Notes: generated by a model not told the origin, from the letters alone. A stretch of 64,000 bases of DNA from Hoplostethus atlanticus (GCA_034670405.1 JAXDDX010000061.1:1365501-1429500), one strand, 5' to 3'. Shown: positions 15,640 through 28,160, counted from the first letter of the stretch. Translations and numbers: made by a program.

Positions 15640-16920
15640 ATAGCCTCCAGCTTGGGTCCAATGAGCCGTCAGACATCTCAATGAGGTTTCACAATCAACA
15701 GATACAGATAATCAAAAAGTAGCCAACAGGAAAGGAGGACGGGCTTGAATGACAATCGATGGAATTGTCTGATCCAACGAGCCATCGGTCATGTCAATGT
15801 GACGCAATCAATAGAAATGTGTAACCAAAACACCAATCAGGAAAGAGGGAAGGGCTTAAATGATATCACCAACAAACAGGAACTTATCTCTCTCCAGTCC
15901 AATGAGCCAACGCACATCAGAATCAATAGATAGAGACGATCAAAAAACAGCCAAACAAGAAAGGGGAAAGCATCAGTGGACATAAATGATCTCCTGAATT
16001 CAATGAGTTGTCAGACATCTCAATACTATTGCAGTATGGCAGATGACTTTAACAGTGGCATCTGTGAAAAAAACAAAAACATTACAAACATTAGTCCTGG
16101 ATTCCTTCATACACAGTACAATTCTGCAGACTGGATGAGTCACTACATCCTCAAACCTCAGCTGCTTTGAGCCGTCTTCAATAAACAGACACAATTAGAG
16201 AAAACATGTTGGTGCTCATTTATAGAAGCAGGTTCCCACACATAAACGTTGTGCTAACAATCAAATCCAAGCCAAAGCTGTGATTTATGAAGTCTAATGC
16301 AATTTTGGGATGAATAAAAATAAACAATAGAAAAAGGAAAGGGGGGAGGGGGGAGGGTTAAATGACAAAACCAGTTAAAACCAACTCCAAGTCCCAAGTC
16401 TGACAAGCCATCACTCATGCCATTGGAATCAATAGAAATAGAAAATCAATAGGAAACTCTCCCCTGACGAGCCGTCACTCTTGTCAGTGCATCAACACAT
16501 ATAGACAATTTTAAAAAACAGCCAATTAGGAAAAGGCCATAAGGGCATAAACAACATCTAATCAACACAAAACTCTGTCCTGAGTCCAACAAGCTGTCAC
16601 TAATGCCAATGGAAGGTGGAGATCAATAGATATAGATGATAAAAATAAATCAAATCAGGAAAGGGGGAGGAGTTTAAATGACATTACCAATCGATAGGAA
16701 ACTCTCTCCCAAGTATGGAAAACCATCGCTCATGTCAATGTGACTTTGGGATCAATAGATATAGACGATCAAAAACCAGCCAATCGGGAAAGGTGGAGGG
16801 GCTTAAATGACATAACCAATTGATAGTAAACTCTCTCCCGAGTCCAACAAGCCAAAACACTCATATCAATCATATCAATTTGACTTCTGGATCAATAGAT
16901 AGAGATATAGCACCATCACT
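15640..16920. repeat. Diverged tandem repeat, unit about 125 bp
   Basis: Nine related units can be anchored by a CCAA(C/T)(G/A)AGCC-like start. They lie near 15,656, 15,772, 15,898, 15,999, 16,400, 16,465, 16,585, 16,715 and 16,842. Each unit typically continues with ATCAATAGATATAGACGATC, then AGCCAATC(A/G)GGAAAG, then a G-rich (A/G)GGGCTTAAATGA block, then an AACTCTCTCC block. Spacing is mostly 101-130 bp, with one truncated unit (65 bp). Unrelated sequence of about 290 bp interrupts the array at about 16,022-16,313. The units differ at many sites, so the array is old. Confidence 0.8.
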
Positions 16921-17139
16921 TTTTGGACGGACAGACAGACAGACGGACTCACAGACCAAACTATACCAACTAACCACCTTTCATACACACAATTTCCCCA
17001 ACAACAAAAATTGTAGCTTCGATTGAAATTTCACAGTTTTGTGGCAAGCATGTTTTGTTTCCAGAATGTACACGCAGAAATATGGTGCATTCAGGCGCAG
17101 GCAAGAAGGTTGTACACGGGGGCCTCCTCTTGGCATTTG

Positions 17140-17420
17140 ATGGATGAAGCAATGTAAAAGAGAGGAGGGGGAACAAAACAGCACGGCACTGAAGATATAT
17201 ATATTTTTAACTTCAATTTTGCATTTGAATGATTTGAAATTGTTTCCCAGCCCAACGTGTCGATCTCTCCCCCCTCCCCGTTCCCCCGATGCAAGCGAGC
17301 GCTATCTGAGGAGGAGAATTCACGCCGGCATCATTTGGCAGTTTGTCTTTTGCGATAGCAGAGGTATGAAAAATGTGTCGCTGTGCGAGAGCGATTCATA
17401 ATTATTTTTCCAGTAGGGTT
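17140..17420. other. Non-repetitive block, possible conserved non-coding element
   Basis: This is complex sequence with AT-rich homeodomain-like words (for example CATAATTATTTTTCC near 17,397) beside a GC-rich, CpG-bearing part (17,255-17,340). It resembles the make-up of developmental enhancers. No frame is convincing. The call rests on look only, and a genome alignment would decide it. Confidence 0.2.
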
Positions 17421-17889
17421 CCCGGAGAAACACTCCGACGGAAGAGAGGGGGGGAGAGAGACGGAAAGATAATTAGATAAACAGAAATGTGCATGTGACA
17501 AGTTCAACAGTCTTTAGCGCCGTCTCTCTCTCTCCCGGGCATAAACACCGCTCTACGTCTGTGCTCCTTGCATCCATCCACCCTCATGACAATGTGGCGT
17601 ATTGCTGTCAGATTTAACGAGGCAAGTAAACCCTTTAGATTGAATTGTTTGAATACGTCTGTCTGTGTTTGTCCATATTTTTTGTTTTTTTGATTGTTTT
17701 TGAGCACACAGCACAATTAGGAGCTGGTTTTCTTTGCATACCCGCACTGACATTCATGAGGTTGAGCTCACCCTTCGCAGCCTCACTGGAGCAGGGTTCA
17801 GAGTTATGCTCAAGGACACTAAAACACAACGATGGATGAGAACCGTTCAAATATGTGCAAAATATATTTTATTCCCAGTCTGGTATCTA

Positions 17890-17891
<2 letters not shown>

Positions 17892-17920
<29 letters not shown>

Positions 17921-17942
17921 CCTCTCTCTCTCTCTCTCTCCC
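17892..17942. repeat. (TC)n microsatellite
   Basis: This is an interrupted CT/TC run of about 50 bp. Confidence 0.93.
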
Positions 17943-19610
17943 TTCTCTAGAGTCTGCTCAATGTCTGCCTGCTCTGTTCGGCATGGCAGGAGGGACGCCC
18001 CGACTGCCGTCATAATATGATTCCTGTCCTTCCTCTAGCCTTTGTCCCATAGCAATTACAAAAGGCAGAAATACACACACACACAGAGAGAAAGAGAAAT
18101 CTAATACAATATAATATGAACTGTGGCCCTCTGCACCGCTGCAGCCCGAGCTGAGGTGAATTCCAAATCACATTTGGTGGGTCTCGTCCTCTGAGAGGGC
18201 TTGAGTTCACATGCTACCCAGCCAGGATGCTCTCCGACAGTCAGCCATTTACTCTGGTTAATAATGTTGGTATGGGAGGTTGAGAGTGTTTGCTCTCTAC
18301 AGTGGGCTTGTTTTCACTGGGATCTTAAAGTGGCTGTGAAATTGACTTAAGGGTTTTAAAGGTTTTAGAGCTGTATTTTAAACTGCTTCTTTATTATGCC
18401 GTGTTCATTTCCTATCAGAAGAAGCGTCGTTGCTACAACATGGAAGTGTTCATGCCTTTAACTCGTCATTTTTATTAATGAATTTAAAATCAACCATAAA
18501 TGAACTGCAGCGGACGCATCTGAGGTTTCGTCAGTTACGTCAATTGTATTAGTGTGAATATAGTAACTGATCATTTTGATGTTTATTACCTTGGACTGCC
18601 GACATTGGTGGAGTCGCTGCCTGTACTGACACACCCCAATAATTAAAATGCCAAGTGGGAGATATTGGAGCCTACAAAAAAAATCCCCCAAAGAAAGTCC
18701 TACTTGTAATTACAACGAGGAGGCTGACGTGGTTTTCCCAAGTCAGTAGCACGTAGTTCCAGTAAAATATGATATGAACGCAGCATTAGACCTCAGTCAG
18801 AGAGTAGTTGCTAATAATTCTTAGCATTTGGTGTACTACAGGAGGTAATGACAATTCAGATTGTTTCACACATTCAAATATTTGTAGTCAAAATTATTAA
18901 ATTGTGGTAACAGGATGCAAACAGTATCTATGAGTCACATTCCACCCATAATAAAACAATATAAAACATATTTGACAATAGCGGCGGACCAAGGTTCGCC
19001 TGGGTCAAGCTTCTGGTGACATCCCGGGGAAACTTCTGTCGCTGAAGAGGCTAAAAATACAAATTGTTCTGCCGCTGTGGCTGGAAAAATCTGTTTTAAG
19101 CCAACTGTAAATGAGGCCAGTGTGTTCATTATGTGAGGCTCTGAGCTTTTTTGTTGACTGGATGTCCCCGGCTCAGCCTTGCTGCCTGAGCCGTGTGTTC
19201 GCTTTACATCTGGGCCGAGCTGGAACAAAAGGGCAGACGCTAACCCAACAGGCAGCGCAGGCATTAGCACGCTGATTACCATCCCACGCACGGACGCGTA
19301 TGCCCAGACCACGTGCACGCGCGGCACGTGCACACGCGCAGCAAAAAACCCTGGCACCGGAGACACGGAGCACAGTGTCTTGATCTCGACGGAGATGCAG
19401 ACGGATGGAAGGAGTGAGAGAAAGAGAGAGGGAGAGAGAGGCGAACGAAAAAAAATGAGAGAGAAGTGGGGATGGCAGCTGGTGCTTCCCACCAACCTCC
19501 TGCTGTCTGATTTCTCTCTCTCTCTCTCCGTCTCTCTCTTTCACTGTTTCATTTCCACTCTCCATTGCCCCCACACTTTTTTCTTTCCTTCACCATTAAG
19601 CTTCAATTTC

Positions 19611-19684
19611 TATCCATCCATCTATCCATCTATCTATCTATCCATCTATCCATCTATCTATCCATCCATCTATCCATCTATCTA
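19611..19684. repeat. (ATCT/ATCC)n tetranucleotide repeat
   Basis: ATCT and ATCC units alternate irregularly over about 74 bp. The frame through it reads Tyr-Pro-Ser-Ile repeats, a clear artefact. Confidence 0.96.
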
Positions 19685-19817
19685 ACCCACTAAAGGTGGT
19701 TCCATGCCCGAGCACAACGGCGGGTGACAGAATGAAAGTGAAGCAGTCATACTTCTGTCAGAGTCAACTCTAAATTTAGCTCCCGCTGCAATGCAGGTGA
19801 CAAGCCACAGCCACCAC

Positions 19818-19819
<2 letters not shown>

Positions 19820-19859
<40 letters not shown>

Positions 19860-20152
19860 AGATACACAACCAGCCTAGCTACCACCAGAGTGAAAAGAAA
19901 AGCATCCAAGCTGTTTCTGGAGCAAAAATGAAAAGGCACTTTAATCTGCCAGTCTCTCTCCCACGCTGCCGGCCATCTCGCTTCATCCTCTCCTCTCTCT
20001 CCTCTGCACAGGAAAGGTTACAGGTGCCGCACTACTCGAGAGCAACCATCATACTTCATTTCCTTTTAGACTCATCTGAAGTCTTTGTGCTGGGACTGCT
20101 AATACAAGATGATTTTACTTTGAAGCCACACCCCTAGCTGCCTTCCTGTCTG

Positions 20153-20196
<44 letters not shown>
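19820..20196. repeat. (AC)n and (CT)n microsatellites
   Basis: An (AC)n run lies at 19,820-19,856 and a (CT)n run with one CG interruption at 20,152-20,196. The sequence between them is non-repetitive. Confidence 0.93.
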
Positions 20197-20199
<3 letters not shown>

Positions 20200-20209
20200 T
20201 AGTAATTGA

Positions 20210-20785
20210 AAAGGTAATATTTTCAGTGTGGCCACGGAGAGGGGATGAGAGGATTTGATTAATGCATATTTCGTCTTTATATATTCATGACTATTTCCTG
20301 AAGTCTATTAGAAAGACATGACTTATTCACAAGTGCAGGTTTTGATAGAGGCTCTCTCTGTCTCGGCAGGTTGATTTTCCATTTTTCATTTGCTGTCACT
20401 CCTCCTCCTTCTCTCTCTCTTTTTCTTTCTGCCCTCTCCATTTCCCTCCCTCTGTTCTTTAACCCCTCTCTCTCCCCTTTTTTTGTTGGAGCGCTTCCAT
20501 TGAGTGGATGTGACAGATTATATCAATTCGACTCCACTTAGTGCAGTCTGGTTGTATAAGAGAGAGAGGCTTTTGACCCTCCGCGAACCGGCGATGAGAG
20601 GCGGTTCGGTTGTGACGGTCATCGATTATGGATCCAGGGGGAGACGGTGCTGTGACGATTTTAGTCCGGTGACTGGCTGCCTGGGAGGTCATGAGTTTGG
20701 ATTCACAACATTCACAACGGGGCCCAAGAGTTCCTGCTCAGTTTGGGAAATCAGGTTTCTGTGGGGCTGAAAAGCGTTTAGTGCA
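20210..20785. other. Unassigned complex sequence
   Basis: No gene is recognised. The AT-rich part at about 20,210-20,340 is non-repetitive and contains words such as GATTAATGCATATT and ATATATTCATGAC, so it is a weak candidate for conserved regulatory DNA. The rest shows nothing recognisable. Confidence 0.3.
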
Positions 20786-20789
20786 CATA

Positions 20790-21164
20790 CAGTACCAGTC
20801 AAACGTTTGGACACACCGGACTGTTTCTCATGATCTTAAAGACAGATGAGCACAGATAAGCGTTTTTGAAATGCACCCCCGACAAGTCGCTTTCATTTAC
20901 AACTTGAAATTTGAAATTTAGGTGTTGAACCAAAAGGCACAAGTTAAAAGTTAATTTGTGGAGTTTCTTTGCTCGTTAATGCCAAAGAATCTAAAATATA
21001 AGATAGTTTTGATTTGTTTAACATTTTTTTGGTCACTGAAAATTTATTTCTGCGTTATTTCATAGTTTTGATGACTTTACTATTCATTCTAAAATGTGGA
21101 AAACAGTAAAACTAAAGAAAAACCCTTCTATGAGCAAGTGTGTCCAAACCTTTGACTGGTACTG
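20790..21164. mobile_element. Tc1/mariner-type MITE
   Basis: The left end reads CAGTACCAGTCAAACGTTTG followed by GACACAC. The right end is its inverted complement, GTGTGTCCAAACCTTTGACTGG followed by TACTG, with a few mismatches. TA precedes the left end (20,788-20,789); the right-hand TA has changed to TT. The element is 375 bp and has no transposase frame, so it is non-autonomous. The terminal sequence is of a type common in teleost Tc1 elements. The interior is AT-rich. Confidence 0.85.
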
Positions 21165-21420
21165 TTCTTCTATACGAGTTCACGGAGGGGGTCAACCATC
21201 TCCCTCTCTGGAGCTGCTCCGGAGTCAGCACCAACTTCATAGTTTCACCTTGAAAAGTGAGTCTAAATAGTAAAGTCTAAACCCTACAGATAAGGAAAGG
21301 TCCAGATAATATCTCCTTCTGTGACAAGTCTTTATGCTGGTGGACAGGCGAGCCACGGGGCAACTAATGTTGGCTCCCATGACCTTCCAAGGAGGTGTGT
21401 TGGCTGAAAAGTGAAAGTTG

Positions 21421-21600
21421 GGGCAGAAGGGTGGCATGATGAGCAGTGGGACCATCCAGGTTTAAGCCCCTGTGGCAGCAAGCAGGATGTGGCAGGTAGT
21501 GAGTATGTGAGCTGGACAGGTAATATTTCTACACAAACTCCCTCCGGTGTGCCAGTGAGCAATCATTTCCCCCCACACTGCATCAAAGGTGTACTGGAGG
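21421..21600 (+). mobile_element. Degenerate tRNA-derived SINE-like copy
   Basis: It starts with GGGCAGAAGGGTGGCATGAT, which resembles the head of a common teleost SINE (GGGCAGCAGGGTGG). A B-box-like GGTTTAAGCCCC lies near 21,459-21,470. Related heads occur at 26,995 (plus strand) and 49,865 (minus strand). The copy is diverged, and its 3' boundary is a guess. Confidence 0.5.
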
Positions 21601-22545
21601 TGACCTGAGCCTATGCCTATCATGTATAAAGCCCGATGTCAGGAGGCCTTGGCATTAAGGATGATATATTACATTCATCTTTGAAACCTGGAATGAAATA
21701 ATTATTCTCTGTTGGAATGCCATTGGATTAAAACGAGACTTAATTGCCACACAGCCAGGCAGGAAGGGACCTTTACTTAGCGAGAATATCAGGAAGTCAG
21801 GATTAATTAAAGGGTTGATCGCGACCCTCCCGTCAAGATTAACGTCTACTGGGAAACCCTTTCTGCAGTGTGTGTGTGTGTGTAGATCGATGTCCCTGCT
21901 CTGCTCAGGCCTCTTTCCTAGAAGGTATTTTCCTAGTGCATACAGATGCAGACTGTTGCATGAATCAACCTATTGGACTACACTGGTCAGACCGGTTTCT
22001 ATGCAGTTTCTTGAGACACAAAGAGGCACGATGCAGCAAAATGCAGTCCAATTAAAGGCAATTGAAGACTAAGTGTGGATCGAGGCCTTCCCCTAAGAAA
22101 CACACATGCCTGTCTACTTTTTTCCTAACTTTTACAGAGCTGCCAGTGCTGGTGAAAGCCTTTAGGGACAGCAGCCAGTCTGTGGGCAGCAGGGGAGGCA
22201 GATGGCCCTCCAATGCTTAGGTGGCCCTCAACCCTGTTACACAGCTTCTATCTCAATCTTTCTGCTACACACTCTCTCGCTTGCACGTACACACACACAT
22301 ACATATGTACACAGGCGAGGTGCACTTACGCCTCTTTCTACTCTAAACTTTAGCCTGAGAGCTATTAGCACCTACTTAACAGATATGGAGAGGAAAAGAG
22401 AGAAGGAAAGAGAGAAGGAAAGAGAGAGGGCTGGCAATGAAAGGGACTAAGTGCACTGGCATCTTCAGCTGTTGCAATCTTGTTTCCTAGAGGCATCACT
22501 ACTATGGGGTGAAGCCTCAAAGAACTACAGTGAAATCCTATCGCT

Positions 22546-22780
22546 CAAGTCAAGTCAAATTTTATTGTCCCATTGGGGGAAATTTGGTTGCAGCCAGGTA
22601 TTAAAAACACATTCAATCGTCATAAAAATAGAACATAAAGACAGAACATACCAGACAGAACACAGAGACAACAATACAATACAGTACAGTGCAAGATCAC
22701 TTCATGTGAAGACAAAAGACGATCCAATGCAGAAAGTGCCTTGTGCAATCACTTGTGCAAATTCAGTCTTCTAATCTCAG
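22546..22780 (-). mobile_element. LINE 3' end, minus strand
   Basis: Read on the minus strand, the segment ends with CCCCCAATGGGACAATAAAA followed by TTTGACTTGACTTGAG. That is an AATAAA signal plus a (GACTT)n tail, as in Rex1- or L2-type LINE 3' ends in fish. Only the tail and some untranslated sequence are clear. No reverse-transcriptase frame was recognised upstream (that is, to the right). Confidence 0.6.
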
Positions 22781-22980
22781 TACAAACAAAGGAATCTAAG
22801 TTGGGACTCTATATCTTCTACCTGAAACTCCCTCTGTCCTTATACTGCATGCAAGCAACCTTCCTAATAAAATTCATAACTTTTCTAATAATAATTCATC
22901 CCTCCCTCATCGATGAACAGAGAGCAGTAATAACAACGGTCGTGTGGAGAGGGCATACCGTGAAGCCGTGTTGATTGAGC

Positions 22981-24600
22981 GTGTACTGTTTACCTCTGCT
23001 GAAGTGTTGCCCATCACGTTGAGGGGAGCGACGTGTGTACACAGCTGTGTTCATGTGATAGCCTCTTATACCCGTGAGGCCAGAAAGCTAGAGCACTCTA
23101 CAACGCTCACACGCTAAACTCAACACAAACAGGTAAACACACGTGCATGGGCATATGTAATTGTGTAAATATGACTCATGCCACACACACTAACACACAC
23201 ACTATGTACTACTAATGTGAGAGGAATGAGTTGGTGACATTTAGCTTGCCTTGATTTTGTTGTCTGTCTTCGCCTACTTGAAATATCATTCCATGTTTCA
23301 GGTTTTCTTCCGTGCAGGACCGAGTTCTGGATGACTGCTTTCCCTTTGCGCAGCAGTATTGATGTTGCTGTGCTTGAGGGAGTCCACTGGTTTATTGATA
23401 TGGAGAGGTAGTTGAGGTTCATCTTCAGAGAAATAACTCTCTCTTGGTTATTAGCGCTCCATTAATCACTATAGCAGATTTAATATCAGGTAAGTGGTAA
23501 CTCCCTGGTTTCTAAACTTGACTGTGGTACAGCCAACCATTAAATATCATAAAAATGTACGCAAAATACTTTTCTTAAATCTTAAATCAGCTTATTCTGT
23601 TTTAATTGGAGCTTTTCTATGTGTACATAGAAATGAGCAAAACTTTCCACTTAGACCACTTGTTAGACCAGCAGCCATTATATTTTATTTTGAAAGTGCA
23701 ATATATTTTCAGAATAATTTCACATATTTCCATCTAGAATAGCAACGTACATAAAGGGTAAACTCTATTCTGTCAAATGAGGAGTGATCATGCTGGCAGT
23801 GTGTTGAGCTTTAACCATTATGTACTGAAGGTAGTTGCCACCCTGACCTCTTTTCTCAAATTTGTGTTTTTCGGTTGTTGTCCTGCATGTCATCAAAGTA
23901 AAACATTTTCATCACATGTGGTGCCGCCCTAGTGTTGCAGCTCTCCTCCGTCGCTCGTTCATCTCACTCTCTCTTCTCTCCCTCTCTCCCTACCCTCCCT
24001 CTCTCTCATCCCCAGAACAGTGAGGAGTCATGCTGGTTAATCTGCAGGAGTGCAGATTGATCCATGGTTTACTTCTTGCTTCAATTGGGCATGGAAGAGG
24101 ATATCTGAGACTGAAGCAGGAATTAAAGAGTGATAGAAGCCATGCATCCTGTTCCCCCTCGGGAGCAGACTGAACTCTGATGTCAGGCACACCTGCTATT
24201 ACCGTGGCAACAGGAGGCCAGCAGACTACAGTCACGGAGGAGCCTATTGATCAATTATGGGAAAAAAAGATAATGGCTCAGTGGCTTAATGCAGAGTTTT
24301 AAGTGTTCATCCAGAAACCAAACCTCGCCGTGTGGTTCCCTCAGATAAAGTATCATAGATTTTATAGATTTTTCCATTATGACATTCAAGGTATAAATGT
24401 TTCTTTCTACATTTGTGAATGTGAACTCGTTCCCAAAGCCAGAAACCAGACAGCCAAGATGGTGAAGCCAATATCATCACGTGATACTTTCTGGAGGTTC
24501 TCCATAATAAAGGTTTAAAATAAGGGACTAAGTGAGCAAAACAATCCTCAAGACCTTCAGAGCTCCTTAGGTAGTGTTTGGCTAAACAACCCTGTGATGT
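22981..24600. other. Unassigned sequence
   Basis: No gene or mobile element is recognised. A short pyrimidine-rich run lies at 23,960-24,010. Frames of 70-100 codons occur on both strands without motifs. Confidence 0.45.
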
Positions 24601-24603
24601 CAT

Positions 24604-25881
24604 CAGAGTTGGGAAGGTTACTATAAAAAAGTAATCAGTAATAGATTACAGAGTTTTTCTTTAAATCGTAACAAGTGATGCAATCATTTGGATTACTGCA
24701 AATCGGTAACATTGCCAGATTACTTTCAGTTAAATGTATAAAAAAAAATATAAAAATACACAGAACTAATGTTAGGCTAGTGAATGCTGTCAAATGAAGA
24801 CTGTGATGTCAACAGATGTAGTCAAGGTATTACATATCATCTATACATGCTGTTAAATTCATTCCAGGAGTTTTGTTACGATGAAGTGATTTCCCTTTTT
24901 GTTGTATATCCACTTTCCCTCAACTTGCCACATCTTCTTGCATCCAGCCGTTGGTTTTACAGGTTAGAGGAGAGAACAATAACGATAGTCACAGTTTCCA
25001 GTTGAGAAAAAGAGCCGTGCCCCTTATTCACAGCGCATCATGTCTTGTGGATGCAGTGCTTTATGGTCTATTGAGGCTCCCGCCGGTGGAGTAATGGGTA
25101 TCGCTTCCTCTTCGGAGATGGATTTGTCCTTTTATGATGCAAAACAGTGAGTCTACAAAGAAGCCCCTTTCTCTTCAGTTCTGAGAGACTGACACCAAAA
25201 CCTGACATTTACATGGATGTGGTTTTCCAGTTAACATCCAGTTGCTCTGTAAATATTTTGACGCGACGCCACTTACTCATGGGAATATGAAAAACACACC
25301 AGCCAAACAACAACACGGACCCAGGAAGGGAAGGTATAGTGCCAATAGCTGTCTAGCTGCCTAGCTTAGCGAAACGGTGTTTCGCTATGCTTCGCCACTA
25401 ACACAACCCTACAACCTTGAAGCCTCGGTGCAGATTGTTCTGCTGTGATAATCATTAATTGCTTACCTGCAGGTGATTCCTCGAATTGGACATCAAATCC
25501 TTCAATGCTGATAGAAATTTCACTGCTAGCAGACATAATTTGCACCTAAATGTTCCCTTTTCATTTTGGAAACTGGAACACAAATTTCCATCCCATTATT
25601 TTATTTTCAACATGGTTTCGATGACTTGATGATTGTATCTCCTGATCTTTTCTGTTCTGCAGCAGTCCCACCTCGTTGTCTTCAATGGAAGTTAAGGATG
25701 CAAAGGAAAAATGGGCAGAAGTGACATTTTTTTTCTCTCTCAAAGATATTTGAAAGTAACCCCTGAGTAATCCCCTGATTTTGATTGGTACTTATAATTG
25801 AATTACCCTCTTTTTCTCTGTAACTTTAAGGGATTACAGTTACTAATTTAACTCAATTACTTCCGCTAGTCCCCAACCCTG
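24604..25881. mobile_element. hAT-like element, about 1.28 kb
   Basis: The left end reads CAGAGTTGGGAAGGTTACT and continues with AATCAGTAATAGATTACAG. The right end reads GATTACAGTTACT, then CAATTACTTC, then CCCCAACCCTG. The short TIR (CAGAGTTGGG / CCCCAACCCTG) and the alternating GTAA/TTAC subterminal words are typical of a hAT-like family widespread in fish. The flanking octamers (GATGTCAT at 24,596-24,603 and GATATGAC at 25,882-25,889) match at only 5 of 8 positions, so the target duplication is decayed or wrongly placed. The interior includes an exon-like frame at 25,467-25,536. Confidence 0.7.
25467..25536 (-). other. Exon-like frame inside the hAT-like element
   Basis: On the minus strand an ATG at 25,536 (A at -3) opens a frame that begins MSASSEISISIEGFDVQFEE and continues for three more codons. 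It then meets CCTGCAG|GTAAGC, a good splice donor, at 25,467/25,466. An acidic N-terminal exon of 23 codons plus one base is plausible for a transposon-encoded or captured gene. I do not recognise the protein. A possible downstream exon near 25,030-25,130 is weak because of stops and phase. Confidence 0.4.
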
Positions 25882-26994
25882 GATATGACATCTCACTCAT
25901 GCTGTTCAACTCCCCCTCACATTGCCCTTGTATTAGACCCACGCGTCATGGACTGAGCTCGGCTTTCCATCCTGTGGAGTCTTACAATGCCAAATCAGCT
26001 GTGAAGAACTTTAATGTCAGGATTCTGATTAAGATCGTTGTGTTCCGTTAAAACAATGATTTTCATCTGGCTCTAATGTGTAGTTACTCTTTGAAAACAA
26101 TAAAGTAGCCTAGTTCGATTTTTCTAAATGTAGAAATTTCGTTGTGCGTTGATTAATAAATTAGGTTCATTGACATTCATGCAGAGATGTTCAATTGATT
26201 ATTAAATGATGGATGCTAACCTCACCAGACAAGGAGCAGCACAAAAGGTCACATTAATAATCACCCTGTGTGCTCTGACGAGGGCAGAAGGAACTCAGAT
26301 TTCATTCAGAGAAGAGGCTGACAATATCTACCACAGATGCCACGCCAACAGAGATTGATCATATGCCACATGCGCTCACATATGGATCATCGTGACTGAT
26401 CACGCCAGCCTGTTCTCATATCCAATCGGTAGTTATAGTTAGGAAAAGTAATGCACTGAAACTGTGTATGAGCGAATTAAGTGAAACAGGAGGTGGAGCT
26501 GATGTGACTGAAACAAGCAGTAGGAAGGGTGTGGAGGTCAGGGTGGCAGATGGGCGTACACACTTGCCTCGAGGTTTTCTGCCTCAACCTAACCTAACCA
26601 GTGATAGGTTATCCAGCTGGCCATGTGTAGCTAGAGTACGAATCATGTGCGTAACTCTTTCATCAGATATGAACATTATACAACATGTGTGTGATCCTAC
26701 TCCTCCTGACAGACCTCACACACACTCCGCAGACCTCCATCACCACGACCACCAAGCGCCACTGGCCCTGTTCTCTGTGTCGGGGTCCCAATGGCAGCCC
26801 CCTAACCTCAAAGCAATTTCCTCCTCCTCTCTTCTTTTTTTTTTTTTATTTAAATTTAAGATTGTTGAGGATATTGAACTTCAAAGCTTTGCAAAATAAC
26901 CTTAATACTTGTTCTTGGTGGGGTGCAATGCCATGCACGTTAATTGTGCGTGTTGTTCAGCAGTGCAAAATTAGGTTTTATGACATGAAAATTT

Positions 26995-27185
26995 GGGCAG
27001 CAGGGTGGAGTAGTGAGGGAACCGTCACCCTGCTGGAGTGGCTTTGAGCACGTTGTTGAATGCTGATCAGCTGCAGGGGTGCTGTTGTGTAGCGAACGCT
27101 GCACTCTGACCTCCCTGGATTGAAGCAAAAACAAAACAACTCCCCCTTGGAGATAAATACAATATCTCTAAATAAATAAATACAT
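26995..27185 (+). mobile_element. tRNA-derived SINE-like copy
   Basis: It begins GGGCAGCAGGGTGGAGTAGT and continues with TTGAGCACGTTGTTGAATGC. The second motif resembles the TTGAGCAAGGCAC part of a common fish SINE. The copy ends in an A-rich tail with CAAAACAAC and an AAAT-type repeat near 27,160-27,185. It is diverged; the B-box-like GGATTGAAGC near 27,117 is poor. It has no coding role. Confidence 0.6.
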
Positions 27186-27189
27186 TTAA

Positions 27190-27980
27190 CAGAATTTCGT
27201 GCACGGGGCCACAGAGCTTCTATCAATCCATCAACCTGGGAAAAACTCACGTATGACGGGGCTTTGGCTCACTGAAGCACCAATCTAGATCAAAGCCAGT
27301 GAGTCCTAGCATCTGGACCACATCCAGCCTGGTACTGAGGACACTGCTGAGCTCCAGCTAACAGGCTCAACTTGCCCTGAAATGTGTGGTACAACGGGAT
27401 GTTGCCCCATGGGTAGGAGCACAGTAGCCCCCCACCACGATGCCCCTCAGCCCCTTACAGTAAAGAATCATAAAAATGGAGCTTTGTTGCTTGTTCATGA
27501 CTGCAGGATTGCCAGTGCAGACATTTGTACTGCGACACAACAACCCCCTGTGAAAATGAATCCAGAATCTTGCTGGGTGAATGGCAACACGGTTGGCCTT
27601 CCCCCTGCAAAGACGAGTGAAACTCTGATGATCTACCAGCCGAACAGAATCAAGAAAATATCTCAATCTCAACAAAGACCTCCATGGCTCTCCTTCCGAT
27701 TCTGTGCATGATTCTTTTTAGAAGACGAGCCGTGAAAACAGCAGATGTCGACGGTGCGCAGTATCAAGACTCTCCCCCCCTCGCCGGTATGAGCGTAGGA
27801 AAGGGATACATCGGCAGCGAATCAGATCTGTTCATAGTCCTAAAGCAGGCCAAGAAGCATCTGACTCGTTGAGCAGATATTTGACAGGGGTAGGGTTGCC
27901 ATGGTTACCGTCTGTCACCTCAGAAGGGGGTTGAAGTGTCTTTACTAGATCTGTTTCTCATTTTCTTTCTCTATTTCTCC
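27190..27980. other. Unassigned sequence
   Basis: Complex sequence with open frames on both strands (27,367-27,711), but no motif, splice pattern or homology that I can name. CpGs are frequent at 27,720-27,830. Confidence 0.4.
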
Positions 27981-27984
27981 CTTG

Positions 27985-28031
<47 letters not shown>

Positions 28032-28160
28032 GTACAGGAGACATATACACACACAGGCAGGCTGTGATACATTTTTCATGTATTAAAGAATCAAACAACA
28101 CCTTTATTTTAGTCATGTTTAAGAGTCTTAAAGTAATGCCAAGCATCAATAGCATAGGCA

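Noticed and set aside
15640-16920. CRISPR array
   Set aside because: Units are long, diverged and contiguous without short identical repeats and unique spacers, and the genome is vertebrate-like.
18935-19495. 186-codon minus-strand frame and its plus-strand partner at 19,179-19,685
   Set aside because: Both include CT-rich low complexity or the ATCT repeat, and overlap on opposite strands; no motif supports either.
27898-27912. RFX/X-box palindrome GTTGCCATGGTTACC
   Set aside because: It has a mismatch in the second half-site and no neighbouring promoter features.
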